From assembly GCA_036267155.1 (NCBI GenBank), contig DATAWP010000022.1:49887-113886 (forward strand): a stretch of DNA of 64,000 bases, written 5' to 3'. The position numbers and the translations under genes are program-made. The notes under the pieces are model-generated. The model made no database searches. It was not told where the DNA came from and saw only the letters and a list, made by a program, of their open reading frames with translations. Below are positions 33,270-43,012 of this stretch, piece by piece. The DNA comes from PALSA-1353 sp036267155. GTDB taxonomy: Bacteria; Planctomycetota; Phycisphaerae; Tepidisphaerales; Tepidisphaeraceae. The first letter of the stretch is position 1. The number at the start of each line of letters is the position of its first letter.

Positions 33270-36200
33270 GACGATCAGCACCAGCGGCAACTGAACAACG
33301 AGTCCGGTGATGATGGCGATGGCCAGCGGCTGAAGCATCCCCGCCCCCACTGCCAGGGGCAGAAGCGCGAGGATGGCGGCAACCGTCGTCATGACGATGG
33401 CCCTCATCCGGTAATTTCCGGCGGCGATGAGGCGATCGGCAACGGCGCCATCGATCAGGAAGTCGGCGTATTCGCTGTAGTAGAAGATGGCCACTTCCGT
33501 GACGTTTCCGACGATCATGACCATGCCCATGAGCGAGCAGATGTTCAGTTCGGTGTCCGTCCAGCGCAGGCCAATGAAGACGGCGGCGACGGCCAGGAGG
33601 GTCGTGAACATGATGGCAATGGCGACGCGATAGTGTTCGTACAGGAAAAGGAGCAGGAGGAACACGAGCGCGGCCGCAGCGGTGATGACTTTAATCAGGC
33701 CGGCGAAGGCGATTTGCTGCTGCTCGTAAAGTCCGCCGAGGGTGTATCGCACGCCGGGCGGGATGAATCCTGGCTGGTCCAGCATTTTTTTCACGTCGCC
33801 GATGACCGAGCCGAGATCGCGGCCGGTGCTTTGATCAATACGCGCGGTAACGGACACGACTCGTTTGAGATTGTCGCGGGTGATCTCCGGCTGGCCACTG
33901 ATCACGTTGAACGTCGCAACCCGCTTCAGCGGAAAAAGATGGCCATCCGGGGCGCGGAGATTCAGATTGGCCAGATCGTCGCTTGTTTTGAAATAACTCC
34001 GTGGAATCCAGAGGCGGACATCGACCATCTTGGGGCCATCGGGCACCTGCGTGGTCACAGTGCCGCTGAGCAATGCCTGGAGATCGCTGGTAACGGCATC
34101 GGGATTAACACCTTCGAGGGCGGCCTTCACGCGATCGACCCGAACTTCCAGCGCATCCCCCGCGGGGACGACGCCGGTGTCCTCATCGACGACGGATGGA
34201 ATTCTCCCAAGGGCATCGGCAACTTTCGGAGCCAGATCCGCCAGGACGGCTTCATCATCGGTGTAGAGATTCACGACGATCGGCTCGGGCTTGCCCGTCA
34301 GGTCGCCGATGAGGTCCTCCATGAGCTGGGCCGGCTCGATCTCCAGGCCCGGCGTTGTTTGCGCGACGCGATGGCGAATCTCGGCAATGATGGCTTCAAT
34401 TGGCCGGCGCGGCTGAGGCTTGAGGCGAACGAAGAAATCTCCATTGTTGGTTTCGCTGATATCGCCGCCGAGGCTGAAGCCGGTCCTCCGGGAATAGGTT
34501 TGCACCTCCGGTATGCTGCGGAGAATGTTCTCGACGTTGCCGAGCAGCCGGTCCATTTCGGTGATGGATGCGCCAGGCGGCCCGACATAATCGATCACCA
34601 ACCCGCCCTCGTCGATGGTGGGGATGAATCCGGATTTGACGTGCTGGTATTCGAAATATCCGTAACACAAAAACGGAATGACCAGCAGCAAAACCAGCCA
34701 GGGAAAGCGGAGGACCGGGCGCATAAGGCCCGCATAACCGGCGAAGGCGACGCGGGTGATAGGTCCTTCGGCCTCGAGCTGGACGTCTTTTGCGCGGAGG
34801 AAACGCGAGGCGACGATCGGAATCGCCAGCCACGCAACCAGGAACGAGATGATGAGGCTCGACGCCATGGAGAGGGACAGAGCCGCAAAAAATGCCCCGA
34901 AGACGCCGACCAGAAAAACCGGCGGGATTTGAATCACGATGGTCGAAAGGGATGAGCCCGTGAGAGGCTTGGTGAATTCCTCGCTGGCGCTCAGGACGCG
35001 TTGGCGGGCGTCGGCGTGCTGCCCGCCGGGGCCGTGCAGCCGGCGGACAATGTGCTCGGACATCACAATGGCGTCGTCGATGATCAGCCCCACCGCCGCC
35101 GCCATTCCGCCGAGGGTCATGATGTTGAAGCTCTGGTGCAGAACGTACAGAAGTAATGCGGTAACGGCCAGCACGATCGGAACGGCGAGGATGGCGATGA
35201 GCGTCATCCGAAAATTCCGCAGGAACAGCAGGAGGACAATCGCAGCCAGACCCACCCCGATAAGAACCGCATCGCGCACGCTTTTGGCGGATGAAGTGAT
35301 CAGATCGCTCTGGTCGTACCAGCTTTCGATTTTCACGTCCGGGGGAAGAAATCGCTGCTGATCGGCCAGGGCGCGGCGAATGGCGGCGGCGATTTCGATG
35401 GTGTTGCCGCCCGGCTGCTGGAAGACGTTAAGCAGCACGGCATCGCGTCCGTCGGCGGTGGAATGCGTGAATTGCGGGGAACGCTCCGGCCGAATGGTGG
35501 CGACATCGCGCAAGAGCGTGACGCCGCCGGCGCCGCCGCGAAGAACCGTGGCGCCGATGTCGTCGATGGACTTGAATGTCGTGTTGGTGACGACCAGATA
35601 GAGGCGGAAATTCTCCTGGGTGTGCCCGACGGCGGTGAGAACGTTGGCGGCGGAGAGGGCGGTTGCGACATCGGTCAGCGCCAGATTGTGGGCTTGCAAT
35701 TTGGCGGGATCGAGCGTGACGCGGTATTCCGTGACCGCTCCCCCCTCCACGCTGATCTGGGCCACGCCCGAAACGGTCGAGAGGGCCGGGCGAAGCTGAT
35801 ATTGGGCCAGGTCGTGCAATTCCGTGATCGGCCGCGTGTCGGAGGTGATGCTGTACGCGATGACCGGGAAAACCGTCGGGTCCATCCGCCGCACTTGAAA
35901 CGTCGTGCCCGCGGGCAGGCTGGGAAGAATCCGGTTGATCTCGGCCTCGGCCTGGAGCATCGCCTCGGTCATGTTCTGCCCCCAGTCGAAACTGAGGGCG
36001 ACCTCGGCGCTGCCGCGGCTGGTGATGGATTGCAATCCCCGGACGCCCGGCACGGCCCGCAGCGCTTCTTCAACCGGGCGGGTGACTTCAACGGTCATCC
36101 GCTCGGCCGGGCGATCGCCGGCGTCGAAATCAACCCGAATGCGCGGGAAGCTTACCTGCGGAAACAGCGAGACCGGCAGCGCCAGCGAGGCGAAGATTCC

Positions 36201-36272
36201 GCCGACCACCAGGGCCCCCAGAAGAAACAGGATGGACCGCGCATGTCGGCTGGCCCAGTGGGCGGCTTTCAC
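33231..36272 (-). CDS. RND efflux pump, AcrB/MexB-like inner-membrane subunit
   Basis: A 1013-residue transporter with the classic RND plan of twelve membrane helices and two large periplasmic loops. The helix 4 proton-relay stretch 'GLIIDDAIVMSEHIVRR' carries the paired aspartates, and the second half repeats the fold. 'NRILPSLPAGTTF' and 'FIPTIDEGGLVIDYVGPPG' are porter-domain features seen in the HAE/CusA-like branch. It expels hydrophobic compounds or metals; the substrate cannot be assigned. GTG 36272 overlaps the upstream adaptor stop (GTGA). It forms an operon with the adaptor and TolC genes. Confidence 0.94.
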   Translation of the reverse strand: MKAAHWASRHARSILFLLGALVVGGIFASLALPVSLFPQVSFPRIRVDFDAGDRPAERMTVEVTRPVEEALRAVPGVRGLQSITSRGSAEVALSFDWGQNMTEAMLQAEAEINRILPSLPAGTTFQVRRMDPTVFPVIAYSITSDTRPITELHDLAQYQLRPALSTVSGVAQISVEGGAVTEYRVTLDPAKLQAHNLALTDVATALSAANVLTAVGHTQENFRLYLVVTNTTFKSIDDIGATVLRGGAGGVTLLRDVATIRPERSPQFTHSTADGRDAVLLNVFQQPGGNTIEIAAAIRRALADQQRFLPPDVKIESWYDQSDLITSSAKSVRDAVLIGVGLAAIVLLLFLRNFRMTLIAILAVPIVLAVTALLLYVLHQSFNIMTLGGMAAAVGLIIDDAIVMSEHIVRRLHGPGGQHADARQRVLSASEEFTKPLTGSSLSTIVIQIPPVFLVGVFGAFFAALSLSMASSLIISFLVAWLAIPIVASRFLRAKDVQLEAEGPITRVAFAGYAGLMRPVLRFPWLVLLLVIPFLCYGYFEYQHVKSGFIPTIDEGGLVIDYVGPPGASITEMDRLLGNVENILRSIPEVQTYSRRTGFSLGGDISETNNGDFFVRLKPQPRRPIEAIIAEIRHRVAQTTPGLEIEPAQLMEDLIGDLTGKPEPIVVNLYTDDEAVLADLAPKVADALGRIPSVVDEDTGVVPAGDALEVRVDRVKAALEGVNPDAVTSDLQALLSGTVTTQVPDGPKMVDVRLWIPRSYFKTSDDLANLNLRAPDGHLFPLKRVATFNVISGQPEITRDNLKRVVSVTARIDQSTGRDLGSVIGDVKKMLDQPGFIPPGVRYTLGGLYEQQQIAFAGLIKVITAAAALVFLLLLFLYEHYRVAIAIMFTTLLAVAAVFIGLRWTDTELNICSLMGMVMIVGNVTEVAIFYYSEYADFLIDGAVADRLIAAGNYRMRAIVMTTVAAILALLPLAVGAGMLQPLAIAIITGLVVQLPLVLIVLPALLRILRVQR

Positions 36273-37369
36273 TGTGCGGCCTCCTGGGTCGTTGGCGAAT
36301 CGACCGTCTTGACCGTCATGCCATCTTCCAATTCCAGGTTGCCCAGAATCACGACGGCCTGCCCCGCCGCGAGCCCGTCGCCGACGACCTGCACCGCATC
36401 ATCGTTCCGCACGCCGAGGATTACCTTGTGCTCGGCCGCCTTGTCGTGATCGACGGTGAACAGGGAATAACCATCATCGCCCGGCAGAACGGCGGACCGC
36501 GGAACAACCAGCGCGTCCGCGGAAGCGACGGTCAACTCTCCGCTGACCGATGTGTCCAGCGGAACCGCCGCGTCGGCCGGCAGGGAGACGGAGACATCGC
36601 TCAGGCGCGTCTCGGGATCGATGCGCTGGGCGATCATCATCACCTTGCCGTGCATCGGGGACGCATCGGAATTGATCGGCCGAATCAAGACGGCGTCTCC
36701 GACGTGCAATTCGGACACGTCGCTCGGTTCGATTCCGAGGCGAACTTCAAGCTTATCGGGGGCGGCGACCTCCAGCAGCGGCGAGCCGGCCGGAACGATC
36801 TGCCCATCCTGCACATCCACTTTGGCGACCAGCCCCGACGCCTTGAGTTGTTCGGCTCCACCAGCGCCCTGTTTTTCCAGAGAATCCAGCTTCAATCGCG
36901 CCATTTGCTGATTCTGCTCGGATTGCAGAAGGTCCTGGTTGGTGGCCAGGTGAGCGCTGTAGCGCTGGCGGGTTTGCCGGATATCCGCGGCTGCGGCCAG
37001 GACGGCGGCCTTAGCCTGGAGCATCTGCAATTGCGTGTCGGTGCTCGGCTCGATTTCGATGACAGGGGTTTCGGCGGCCAGGCGCTGGCCGGGGACGACC
37101 AGAACTTTTTTGACCTGCGATTCGAACGGAAGAGAGAGGATGGTCATGTCCGCCGGCTGTGCGGTGACGACGCCGTAAGCGATCATTTTTTGCTCGATGC
37201 GGGTTTGCTGAATGGGGACGGTGCGCACGGCGGGGATGGGATCGTCGGAGCTGTCGTCCGAAACCTCCGGCGCGGAGGCCGTGACGCCGCGATGGCCGAT
37301 GAAATAACCGGCGAAGCCGGCGGCGGCCATCAGCAGGACCACCAAAAAGAGGTTCCAAACGACTTTCAT
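36269..37369 (-). CDS. RND efflux periplasmic adaptor (HlyD/MFP family)
   Basis: A 366-residue membrane-fusion protein with one N-terminal helix (about residues 4-22, 'LFLVVLLMAAAGFAGYFIG'), a lipoyl/hairpin region ('QVKKVLVVPGQRLAAETPVIEIEP', about 80-105, and 'AKVDVQDGQIVPAGSPLLEV'), a coiled-coil hairpin between them, and a beta-barrel domain ('PLDTSVSGELTVASADALVVPRSAV' area). ATG 37369 is preferred because it has a GGAG site; a TTG at 37393 would overlap the TolC stop. It joins the pump to the outer-membrane channel encoded upstream. Confidence 0.92.
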   Translation of the reverse strand: MKVVWNLFLVVLLMAAAGFAGYFIGHRGVTASAPEVSDDSSDDPIPAVRTVPIQQTRIEQKMIAYGVVTAQPADMTILSLPFESQVKKVLVVPGQRLAAETPVIEIEPSTDTQLQMLQAKAAVLAAAADIRQTRQRYSAHLATNQDLLQSEQNQQMARLKLDSLEKQGAGGAEQLKASGLVAKVDVQDGQIVPAGSPLLEVAAPDKLEVRLGIEPSDVSELHVGDAVLIRPINSDASPMHGKVMMIAQRIDPETRLSDVSVSLPADAAVPLDTSVSGELTVASADALVVPRSAVLPGDDGYSLFTVDHDKAAEHKVILGVRNDDAVQVVGDGLAAGQAVVILGNLELEDGMTVKTVDSPTTQEAAQ

Positions 37370-37389
37370 CTGATCAATCTCCGAAATTT

Positions 37390-38763
37390 TCAATTCGTTG
37401 GCGCAGGAAAATATTCCCCGGCCGCTAATTCCAAGGCGATTTCGTTGTCCATCAACTGCTGCTTGAGCTTCAGGATATCCAACTGCTTTTGTGTCAGGCT
37501 GCTGATGGCGGTGTAATAACTCAGCACGTCGACGTTTCCCTGATTCAGGGCGTCCCGGTAGGTGTCGATGAGCTGCCGGCCGGTGACGGCGCCCGCTTCG
37601 GCGGCCACGATCTGGCGAGAAATGGCGCTGAGATCGTCGATCGCGGAATAAACGTCGAAACGGGCCTCGTACACACGCTGGATGTATTCGTCGAACAGCC
37701 GCTGGCGCGTCGCGGTCTCGACGGCGATGGAGCCCTGGTTCCGGTCGAAAATCGGAAGATCGACCGTTACCGCAAATCCGACGCTCTGGACGTTGGTGTT
37801 GTCGCGCTGGCGGTCGAATCCGATGTTGATCCTGGGAAATTGTTCCAGCACCGCGGCCCGAAGCGTTTGCTCCTGGTTCTGATATCCGAGCTTCAGGGCC
37901 AGAAGGTCGAGGCGGCGGCTTTCAAGGCCATTGAGAATCTGGTTCGCGGGCAACGCGGAGACGTGGTCGGGGAAAACGATGTTGGATTTCAATTTTACCC
38001 GCGCTTCAGGAGGAACGCCGAGCGTTTTGTTGAGCGTGAGACGCTGGTCCTGAAGATCGCGCTGCTGGGCCAGCACCGCGACGTGGGCGTCGAGGCTTGC
38101 GGCCTCCGCGGCGGTGAGATCGAGCAGGGTTTTGTCGTGGCGGTCAAAGGCCTGCCGGACGATCGCCAGGTTTTGTGACAGATGCCGATCGATGTCCCGC
38201 GCCAACGCCAGTTGGGCTTCCAGCGATACGACATCATACACTGCGGTCTTGGCGGCCTGAGCGATTTGCCACTCCTGCCAGGCGATGCTTAGGTCCACCG
38301 AAGCGGCGCCGGCCTGGGCGGCGCGGACCTTGGCATCATGCGAAATCAGTTGCGTCACATCCCAACTGAGGCCGACATCCGATGCGGTGACCGCGCCTTG
38401 AATCGCGCCGCCGTAGGGATATTCCTCGCCGAAGCTCACCTGTGGATTGGGCAGAATACCGGCCTGCAAAAGCTGGGCGGCGGCGACTTGCCGCTGATCG
38501 CGCACTGCGCGCAACGACGGGTTGGCAAGGACGGCCAGAATCGCGGCCTGATCCGGCGTCAAACCCTGGCGATCATCAAAAACCACGGGCTTGAGCAGCG
38601 GATGTTTGATCGATTGGGCCGCGACCCGAATCTCATTGCGATCAGGCGGCGCCAGGCTGTGCTCCACGGCCGATGACGACAACGGCATCGGGTGGTACCT
38701 GGTGCAACCGGCGAGGAGCAGAACCAGAAAAAAAGTCGTTCGACAAATAATAGCTGGATACAT
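37390..38763 (-). CDS. TolC-family outer-membrane efflux lipoprotein
   Basis: A 457-residue protein with a lipoprotein signal ending 'LLLAGC' (about residues 14-20), followed by a two-fold alpha-helical barrel repeat rich in long amphipathic helices. 'DQAAILAVLANPSLRAVRDQRQVAAAQLLQAGILPNP' lies at the first repeat start (quoted here only as its 'LANPSLRA' and 'AGILPNP' motifs), and 'GFAVTVDLPIFDRNQG' marks the second. It forms the exit duct of the tripartite pump. First gene of the operon; the adaptor gene follows with a short gap or four-base overlap depending on its start. Confidence 0.92.
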   Translation of the reverse strand: MYPAIICRTTFFLVLLLAGCTRYHPMPLSSSAVEHSLAPPDRNEIRVAAQSIKHPLLKPVVFDDRQGLTPDQAAILAVLANPSLRAVRDQRQVAAAQLLQAGILPNPQVSFGEEYPYGGAIQGAVTASDVGLSWDVTQLISHDAKVRAAQAGAASVDLSIAWQEWQIAQAAKTAVYDVVSLEAQLALARDIDRHLSQNLAIVRQAFDRHDKTLLDLTAAEAASLDAHVAVLAQQRDLQDQRLTLNKTLGVPPEARVKLKSNIVFPDHVSALPANQILNGLESRRLDLLALKLGYQNQEQTLRAAVLEQFPRINIGFDRQRDNTNVQSVGFAVTVDLPIFDRNQGSIAVETATRQRLFDEYIQRVYEARFDVYSAIDDLSAISRQIVAAEAGAVTGRQLIDTYRDALNQGNVDVLSYYTAISSLTQKQLDILKLKQQLMDNEIALELAAGEYFPAPTN

Positions 38764-38845
38764 CGTGGATTTCGCAATCCACCGGAACGTAACCGTGCTA
38801 CATGAATAGACGATGAAAAATCGCCCGGGTATGCCCCAAGAAGGA

Positions 38846-40159
38846 TTAGTTTCTCTTTTGGTAGTACATGACGGGTGAGCCCCGTTCGGGGCTTCTGATC
38901 CTGAGATGATCGTTTTTCAACAGGTGGATCATTTCCGCGCCGGCGAGCAGCACGGGGCCGTAACCGTGAATATCGTCAGTCTGCGGGCGGTGATAGTAAA
39001 AGACGTAATCGTCCGCATATCCGGTGCCCACGCACGTGCCGGTGATGTGGCCCTCGTCGTCGATGCGTGAGGTTAAACCGTTCCAGCCGGCCTGCGCGAC
39101 GGGACCATAGGCGCTGGCGTCGAGCCAGCCGCGGTTGACGCCGCGAGCGAGCGCGAATGTGAACATGGCGGAACAACTGGTTTCGGTATAGCTGTCGGTG
39201 CGATCGAGCATCTGATGCCACAAGCCGTCGCCGGCCTGAAGGCTGGCCACTGCCTGGGCGTAGGCGCGGAAGAGCCGCAGAATCCGGGCCCGCTGGGGAT
39301 GGTCCTGCGGAAGCACATCAAGCAGTTCAACCATGGCCATGGCGCACCAGCCGTTGCCGCGGCCCCAGTAATATCGGGGCTGGTCATCGGGATTGCCCGT
39401 GTTCCAGTGATGCGTGAAAAGCCCGGTAGAAGGAACTAAAAGATAGGAGGAAAAGTGCAGCATTTGCGCGGCGGCATCGTCGAAATATTTTTCATCGCCG
39501 CTGAGCGCGCCCATCTGCGCGAGAAACGGAATGCTCATATAAGCATCGTCGGCCCAGACGGAATTCTTGAACGGCATGGCCCGCGCCAACGTGCCGTCAT
39601 CGAGCCGAAGCTGCCCATGGCTGATGTAGCGGGCAATGTCGTCGATCGCCGATTGCAGATCCGGTCCAATCTTCCCGCGGCGAGCCTTCACCAGCGCCGC
39701 CCCGATCGCGCCGCAGTTATCCAACGAAATCGGATTGATCAGGTACGTGATTTCGCTGTGATGTCTTTCGATTTGCGTCTTGTCCAGCTTGGCGATGGCA
39801 TCAGCGAACATCTGAAAACGAGCGGCGTCGAAATCGGCAAAGGATTTGTCGCCCGTGGCATCCGCGGCGGCGAGCATGCCGGAATAAACCACCCCCATTG
39901 GGTAGCTGATCAGACGAAACTTGCGATCGGACCGATTCGAGGACGGACGCGTCGTGAGCGTCGTGGCGGCCGAGGCTTCGATTTGAGATTTTACAGAGCG
40001 CAGCGTTCGCGTGATGCCATCCACCGTCGGCCTGCGATACGGAACGGGATAATCTGGAGCGGCGGGACGAGACGACGGCTCGGCCGCCATCGCGGAAACG
40101 ACCGCGACGAACGTCGCGGATAAAAACAACGCGGAAAAACGTGCGAAAGAAGATGTCAT
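38846..40159 (-). CDS. Family 105 unsaturated rhamnogalacturonyl/glucuronyl hydrolase
   Basis: A 437-residue exported alpha/alpha-barrel enzyme with a signal peptide ending near 'VSAMA' (about residue 24) and an 'SSRPAAPD' linker. The GH88/105 hallmark 'SVWADDAYMSIPFLA' is at residues 200-214, with Asp204 the likely catalytic acid. 'YYWGRGNGWCAMAMVELLD' is another conserved segment. It removes the unsaturated uronic acid left by polysaccharide lyases. The start ATG overlaps the stop of the CE15 esterase remnant upstream (ATGA), so these formed a pectin/xylan-degrading operon. Neighbouring kdu genes on the other strand use the product. Confidence 0.92.
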   Translation of the reverse strand: MTSSFARFSALFLSATFVAVVSAMAAEPSSRPAAPDYPVPYRRPTVDGITRTLRSVKSQIEASAATTLTTRPSSNRSDRKFRLISYPMGVVYSGMLAAADATGDKSFADFDAARFQMFADAIAKLDKTQIERHHSEITYLINPISLDNCGAIGAALVKARRGKIGPDLQSAIDDIARYISHGQLRLDDGTLARAMPFKNSVWADDAYMSIPFLAQMGALSGDEKYFDDAAAQMLHFSSYLLVPSTGLFTHHWNTGNPDDQPRYYWGRGNGWCAMAMVELLDVLPQDHPQRARILRLFRAYAQAVASLQAGDGLWHQMLDRTDSYTETSCSAMFTFALARGVNRGWLDASAYGPVAQAGWNGLTSRIDDEGHITGTCVGTGYADDYVFYYHRPQTDDIHGYGPVLLAGAEMIHLLKNDHLRIRSPERGSPVMYYQKRN

Positions 40160-40538
40160 GACTTTTGCCTGCCTGGGCCGAGCTTCATGTCGGCGAATTC
40201 CAGAATCTTTTGCCAATCGAACGCGGTGACTTCATGCTTGCCGGTGTGACAGTGAAAGGCGATGTCGTGCATGATGGCGACATCCAGCGGCGTCGGCGCT
40301 GCGAGTACCACGTCTGCGCATCGGCGACCCGCCGGCCATCGGTCAGAACCAACGGATTAGGCAGCACGAAATACCAGGCTTTGCCCTCGTCAAAATTGTC
40401 GGTGCTGCGCGTGGTGGGATGCGCTTGCTTCGCCTGCTCGGCCGAATTGAATTGCACCGGTTGGCTGAAGGCTTGCTGGGAACAGATCCAGCAACAAACG
40501 GCGAGCGGCAGAATGGATATCCAATAATGTCCAATCAT
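40156..40538 (-). pseudogene. CE15 glucuronoyl esterase remnant with internal deletion
   Basis: The start region (from ATG 40538) encodes a signal peptide and the CE15-type beginning 'LPNPLVLTDGRRVADAQTW'. The end region, in another frame, encodes 'DVAIMHDIAFHCHTGKHEVT' then 'AFDWQKILEFADMKLGP', like the CE15 C-terminus with its catalytic His. About 300 codons between them are missing, and the junction near 40295-40305 shifts the frame. The original stop still overlaps the GH105 start. Confidence 0.78.
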
Positions 40539-40855
40539 CTGCTGTCTTGCGGCCCCACTATTTCAACAGCTTGGCTCCAGTGATGCGGTTTCCTTCGCTC
40601 AGCATAACACGAAGTGCATGACGGGCAATTAGCGGGGCTATGGTTGTGAGACGCTTACAGCCGAGGGACGCGGATTTTAATCGGTCATCGTTTTCGTGAC
40701 GGCCGTCACCAAGAACGTAACCGACTATTCTCTTTTTCATCCATCGTATCACCGGCGACCTTTCACCGGGATTGCAATAAGCGCCCATACGGAGACCCGG
40801 AATTATAATTCTTTTGGCTGGAAACGTCCGCCGTACCGCGTATCTTGTGGGCCGC
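40539..40855. other. Divergent intergenic region GH105 side / kduD
   Basis: 317 bases. A minus-strand frame ending at 40558 reads like a protein tail ('RHALRVMLSEGNRITGAKLLK'), possibly another decayed gene of the pectin locus, but I do not recognise it. The region must include the kduD promoter; no clear boxes are assigned. Confidence 0.35.
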
Positions 40856-41623
40856 ATGAATGCGGTGGAATTCAGGCTCGACGGCTCGACGGCGATGGTC
40901 ACGGGATGCAGCCGGGGAATCGGAAAGGGATTGGCGGTGGGATTGGCCCAGGCGGGGGCGGACATCGTCGGCGTCAGCGCGACACTCGCGGCCTCCGGCA
41001 GCGATGTCGAACGGGAAGTGAAGGCACACGGCCGGGATTTCCGCGGATATGCGTGCGATTTTAGCAATCGCCAGGCGCTCTATGAATTCATCAGGCAAGT
41101 CTCCGGCGACGGGCGCAAGATCGATATTCTGATCAACAACGCCGGCACGATTCGCCGCAAGCCAGCGGCGGAGCATTCGGACGAATTCTGGGACTGCGTC
41201 ATGGAAGTGAACCTCGATGCCCAGTTTATCCTGAGCCGGGAACTGGGCAGGGAGATGCTCTCGCGCGGGCGCGGGAAAATCGTTTTCATCGCGTCGATGC
41301 TGACATTTCAGGGGGGCGTGAACGTGGTAAGCTACGCCGCCAGCAAGGGCGCAATCGGATCGCTCGTCAAAGCGCTGGCCAACGAATGGGCCGGCAAGGG
41401 CGTGAACGTGAATGCGATCGCGCCCGGCTACATCGCGACGGACAACACGGCGGCGCTGCGGGCGGACGAGAATCGGAACCGCGCGATCCTGGATCGCATT
41501 CCCGCCGGGCGCTGGGGCACGCCCCAGGACCTCGTGGGCGCGGCGGTGTTTTTGTCCAGCCCGGCGGCGGCGTATGTGCACGGGACGATTCTGGCGGTGG
41601 ACGGCGGTTGGCTGGGACGATGA
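40856..41623 (+). CDS. kduD: 2-dehydro-3-deoxy-D-gluconate 5-dehydrogenase
   Basis: A 255-residue short-chain dehydrogenase. The cofactor loop is 'VTGCSRGIGKGLA' (residues 15-27), then 'NNAGTIRRKPAAE', where the 'NAGTIRR' pattern is characteristic of KduD, and the catalytic 'VSYAASKGA' Tyr/Lys pair. KduD oxidises or reduces the 5-position of ketodeoxygluconates in pectin/uronate breakdown. ATG 40856 is chosen. ExuT-like and kduI genes follow on the same strand with short gaps, forming a three-gene uronate operon. Confidence 0.9.
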   Translation: MNAVEFRLDGSTAMVTGCSRGIGKGLAVGLAQAGADIVGVSATLAASGSDVEREVKAHGRDFRGYACDFSNRQALYEFIRQVSGDGRKIDILINNAGTIRRKPAAEHSDEFWDCVMEVNLDAQFILSRELGREMLSRGRGKIVFIASMLTFQGGVNVVSYAASKGAIGSLVKALANEWAGKGVNVNAIAPGYIATDNTAALRADENRNRAILDRIPAGRWGTPQDLVGAAVFLSSPAAAYVHGTILAVDGGWLGR

Positions 41624-41665
41624 TTCGCCGGTGGCAAACAACGCATTTCATTTTCGGGAGATTTC

Positions 41666-43003
41666 ATGTCGCTGACTGAGGGTCCGCCGGAAACAACCAT
41701 CGATGTTGCCGGTACGCACGGTTCGCTTCGCCCCACCCGTTTTCGGTGGGTCATCTGCACGCTGCTGTTTTTCGCCACCACCGTGAACTATGTGGACCGC
41801 TCGGTCCTGAGCGTACTGGCGCCGACGCTGCAGCAGAAGATCCACTGGACGGACACGCAATACGGCAATATCAACGCCGCCTTCACCGCCGCGTATGCGG
41901 TGGGACTGCTGTTGGCCGGGCGGATGATCGACATCATCGGCGTGCGGTTCGGATACGCCATCGCCCTGATTTGCTGGGCCATCTCCAGCATGTGCCACGC
42001 GCTGGTGCGAACGGCTTTTGGTTTCGGCGTCGTGCGGGTGTGTCTGGGGTTTTTCGAATCGGCGAATTTTCCGGCGGCGGTCAAAAGCGTCGCGGAGTGG
42101 TTCCCAAATAAAGAGCGGTCGTTCGCCATCGGGCTGTTCAATTCCGGCTCGAACGTCGGAGCGATCGTCGCCCCGCTTGTGGTGCCGATCATCGCAATCA
42201 AATTCGGCTGGCAATGGGCGTTCGTGGCCACGGGCTGCGCTGAACTGATCTGGGTGTTTTTCTGGATTCCGATCTACCGCCGGCCGGCGGAGCACCCGCG
42301 CGTCTCGAAGGGAGAATTGGCGTACATCACCAGCGACCCGTACGAATCGGTTGTTCCGGTGAAATGGGCCAAACTTCTCGTACACCGGCAGACCTGGGCG
42401 TTCAGCGTCGCAAAATTTCTGACCGATCCAATCTGGTGGTTCTGGCTGTTCTGGGCGTCGCCGTTTTTCCACGATAAATACCACGTCGACCTGAAACACA
42501 TCGGACTGCCGCTCATCATCATCTACAACATGGCGAGCGTGGGGAGCATCGGCGGCGGGTGGATTCCGACGGGATTCGCACGATTGGGATGGAGCAACAA
42601 CGCCTCCCGAAAAGTCGCACTGCTCATCTGCGCCCTGTGTGTGTTGCCGGTCATGGTAACCCCTAAATTGAACGATGAATGGCTCGCGATTTTGCTGATC
42701 GGCGTGGCGGCCGCGGCGCATCAGGGATTTTCGGCCAACCTCTTCGCCCTCAGCGGCGATCTGTTTCCGCGGCGGGCAGTGGCATCGGTCGTCGGTCTCG
42801 GCGGAATGTTCGGGGCCATCGGCGGAATGCTCTTCCAGGCCGCCGCCGGTCGCGTCGTCGATCGCCTCCACAGTTATCTCCCCCTGTTTGTCATCGCCGG
42901 ATCGGCGTATGTGGTTGCGGTGTTGTTCATCCACCTGCTCACCCCGCGGCTTGAAATGGCGACATTCGACGATGCTCAGCCCGGGGCTTCCGTGGTAAAG
43001 TAG
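41666..43003 (+). CDS. ExuT-like hexuronate transporter (MFS)
   Basis: A 445-residue major facilitator with twelve predicted helices. The opening 'RWVICTLLFFATTVNYVDRSVLSVLAPTL' region (about residues 25-53; here identified by 'NYVDRSVLS') and 'FFESANFPAAVKSVAEWFPNKERS' area are typical of the anion:cation symporter branch that takes up galacturonate, glucuronate and similar sugars acids. It sits between kduD and kduI, which supports hexuronate or unsaturated uronate import. ATG 41666 with a GGAG site upstream. Confidence 0.9.
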   Translation: MSLTEGPPETTIDVAGTHGSLRPTRFRWVICTLLFFATTVNYVDRSVLSVLAPTLQQKIHWTDTQYGNINAAFTAAYAVGLLLAGRMIDIIGVRFGYAIALICWAISSMCHALVRTAFGFGVVRVCLGFFESANFPAAVKSVAEWFPNKERSFAIGLFNSGSNVGAIVAPLVVPIIAIKFGWQWAFVATGCAELIWVFFWIPIYRRPAEHPRVSKGELAYITSDPYESVVPVKWAKLLVHRQTWAFSVAKFLTDPIWWFWLFWASPFFHDKYHVDLKHIGLPLIIIYNMASVGSIGGGWIPTGFARLGWSNNASRKVALLICALCVLPVMVTPKLNDEWLAILLIGVAAAAHQGFSANLFALSGDLFPRRAVASVVGLGGMFGAIGGMLFQAAAGRVVDRLHSYLPLFVIAGSAYVVAVLFIHLLTPRLEMATFDDAQPGASVVK

Positions 43004-43012
43004 CCGCTCAAC

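Noticed and set aside
41648..42934. A 428-codon minus-strand frame opposite the ExuT-like gene
   Set aside because: Antisense shadow of a transporter gene with normal family motifs on the plus strand.
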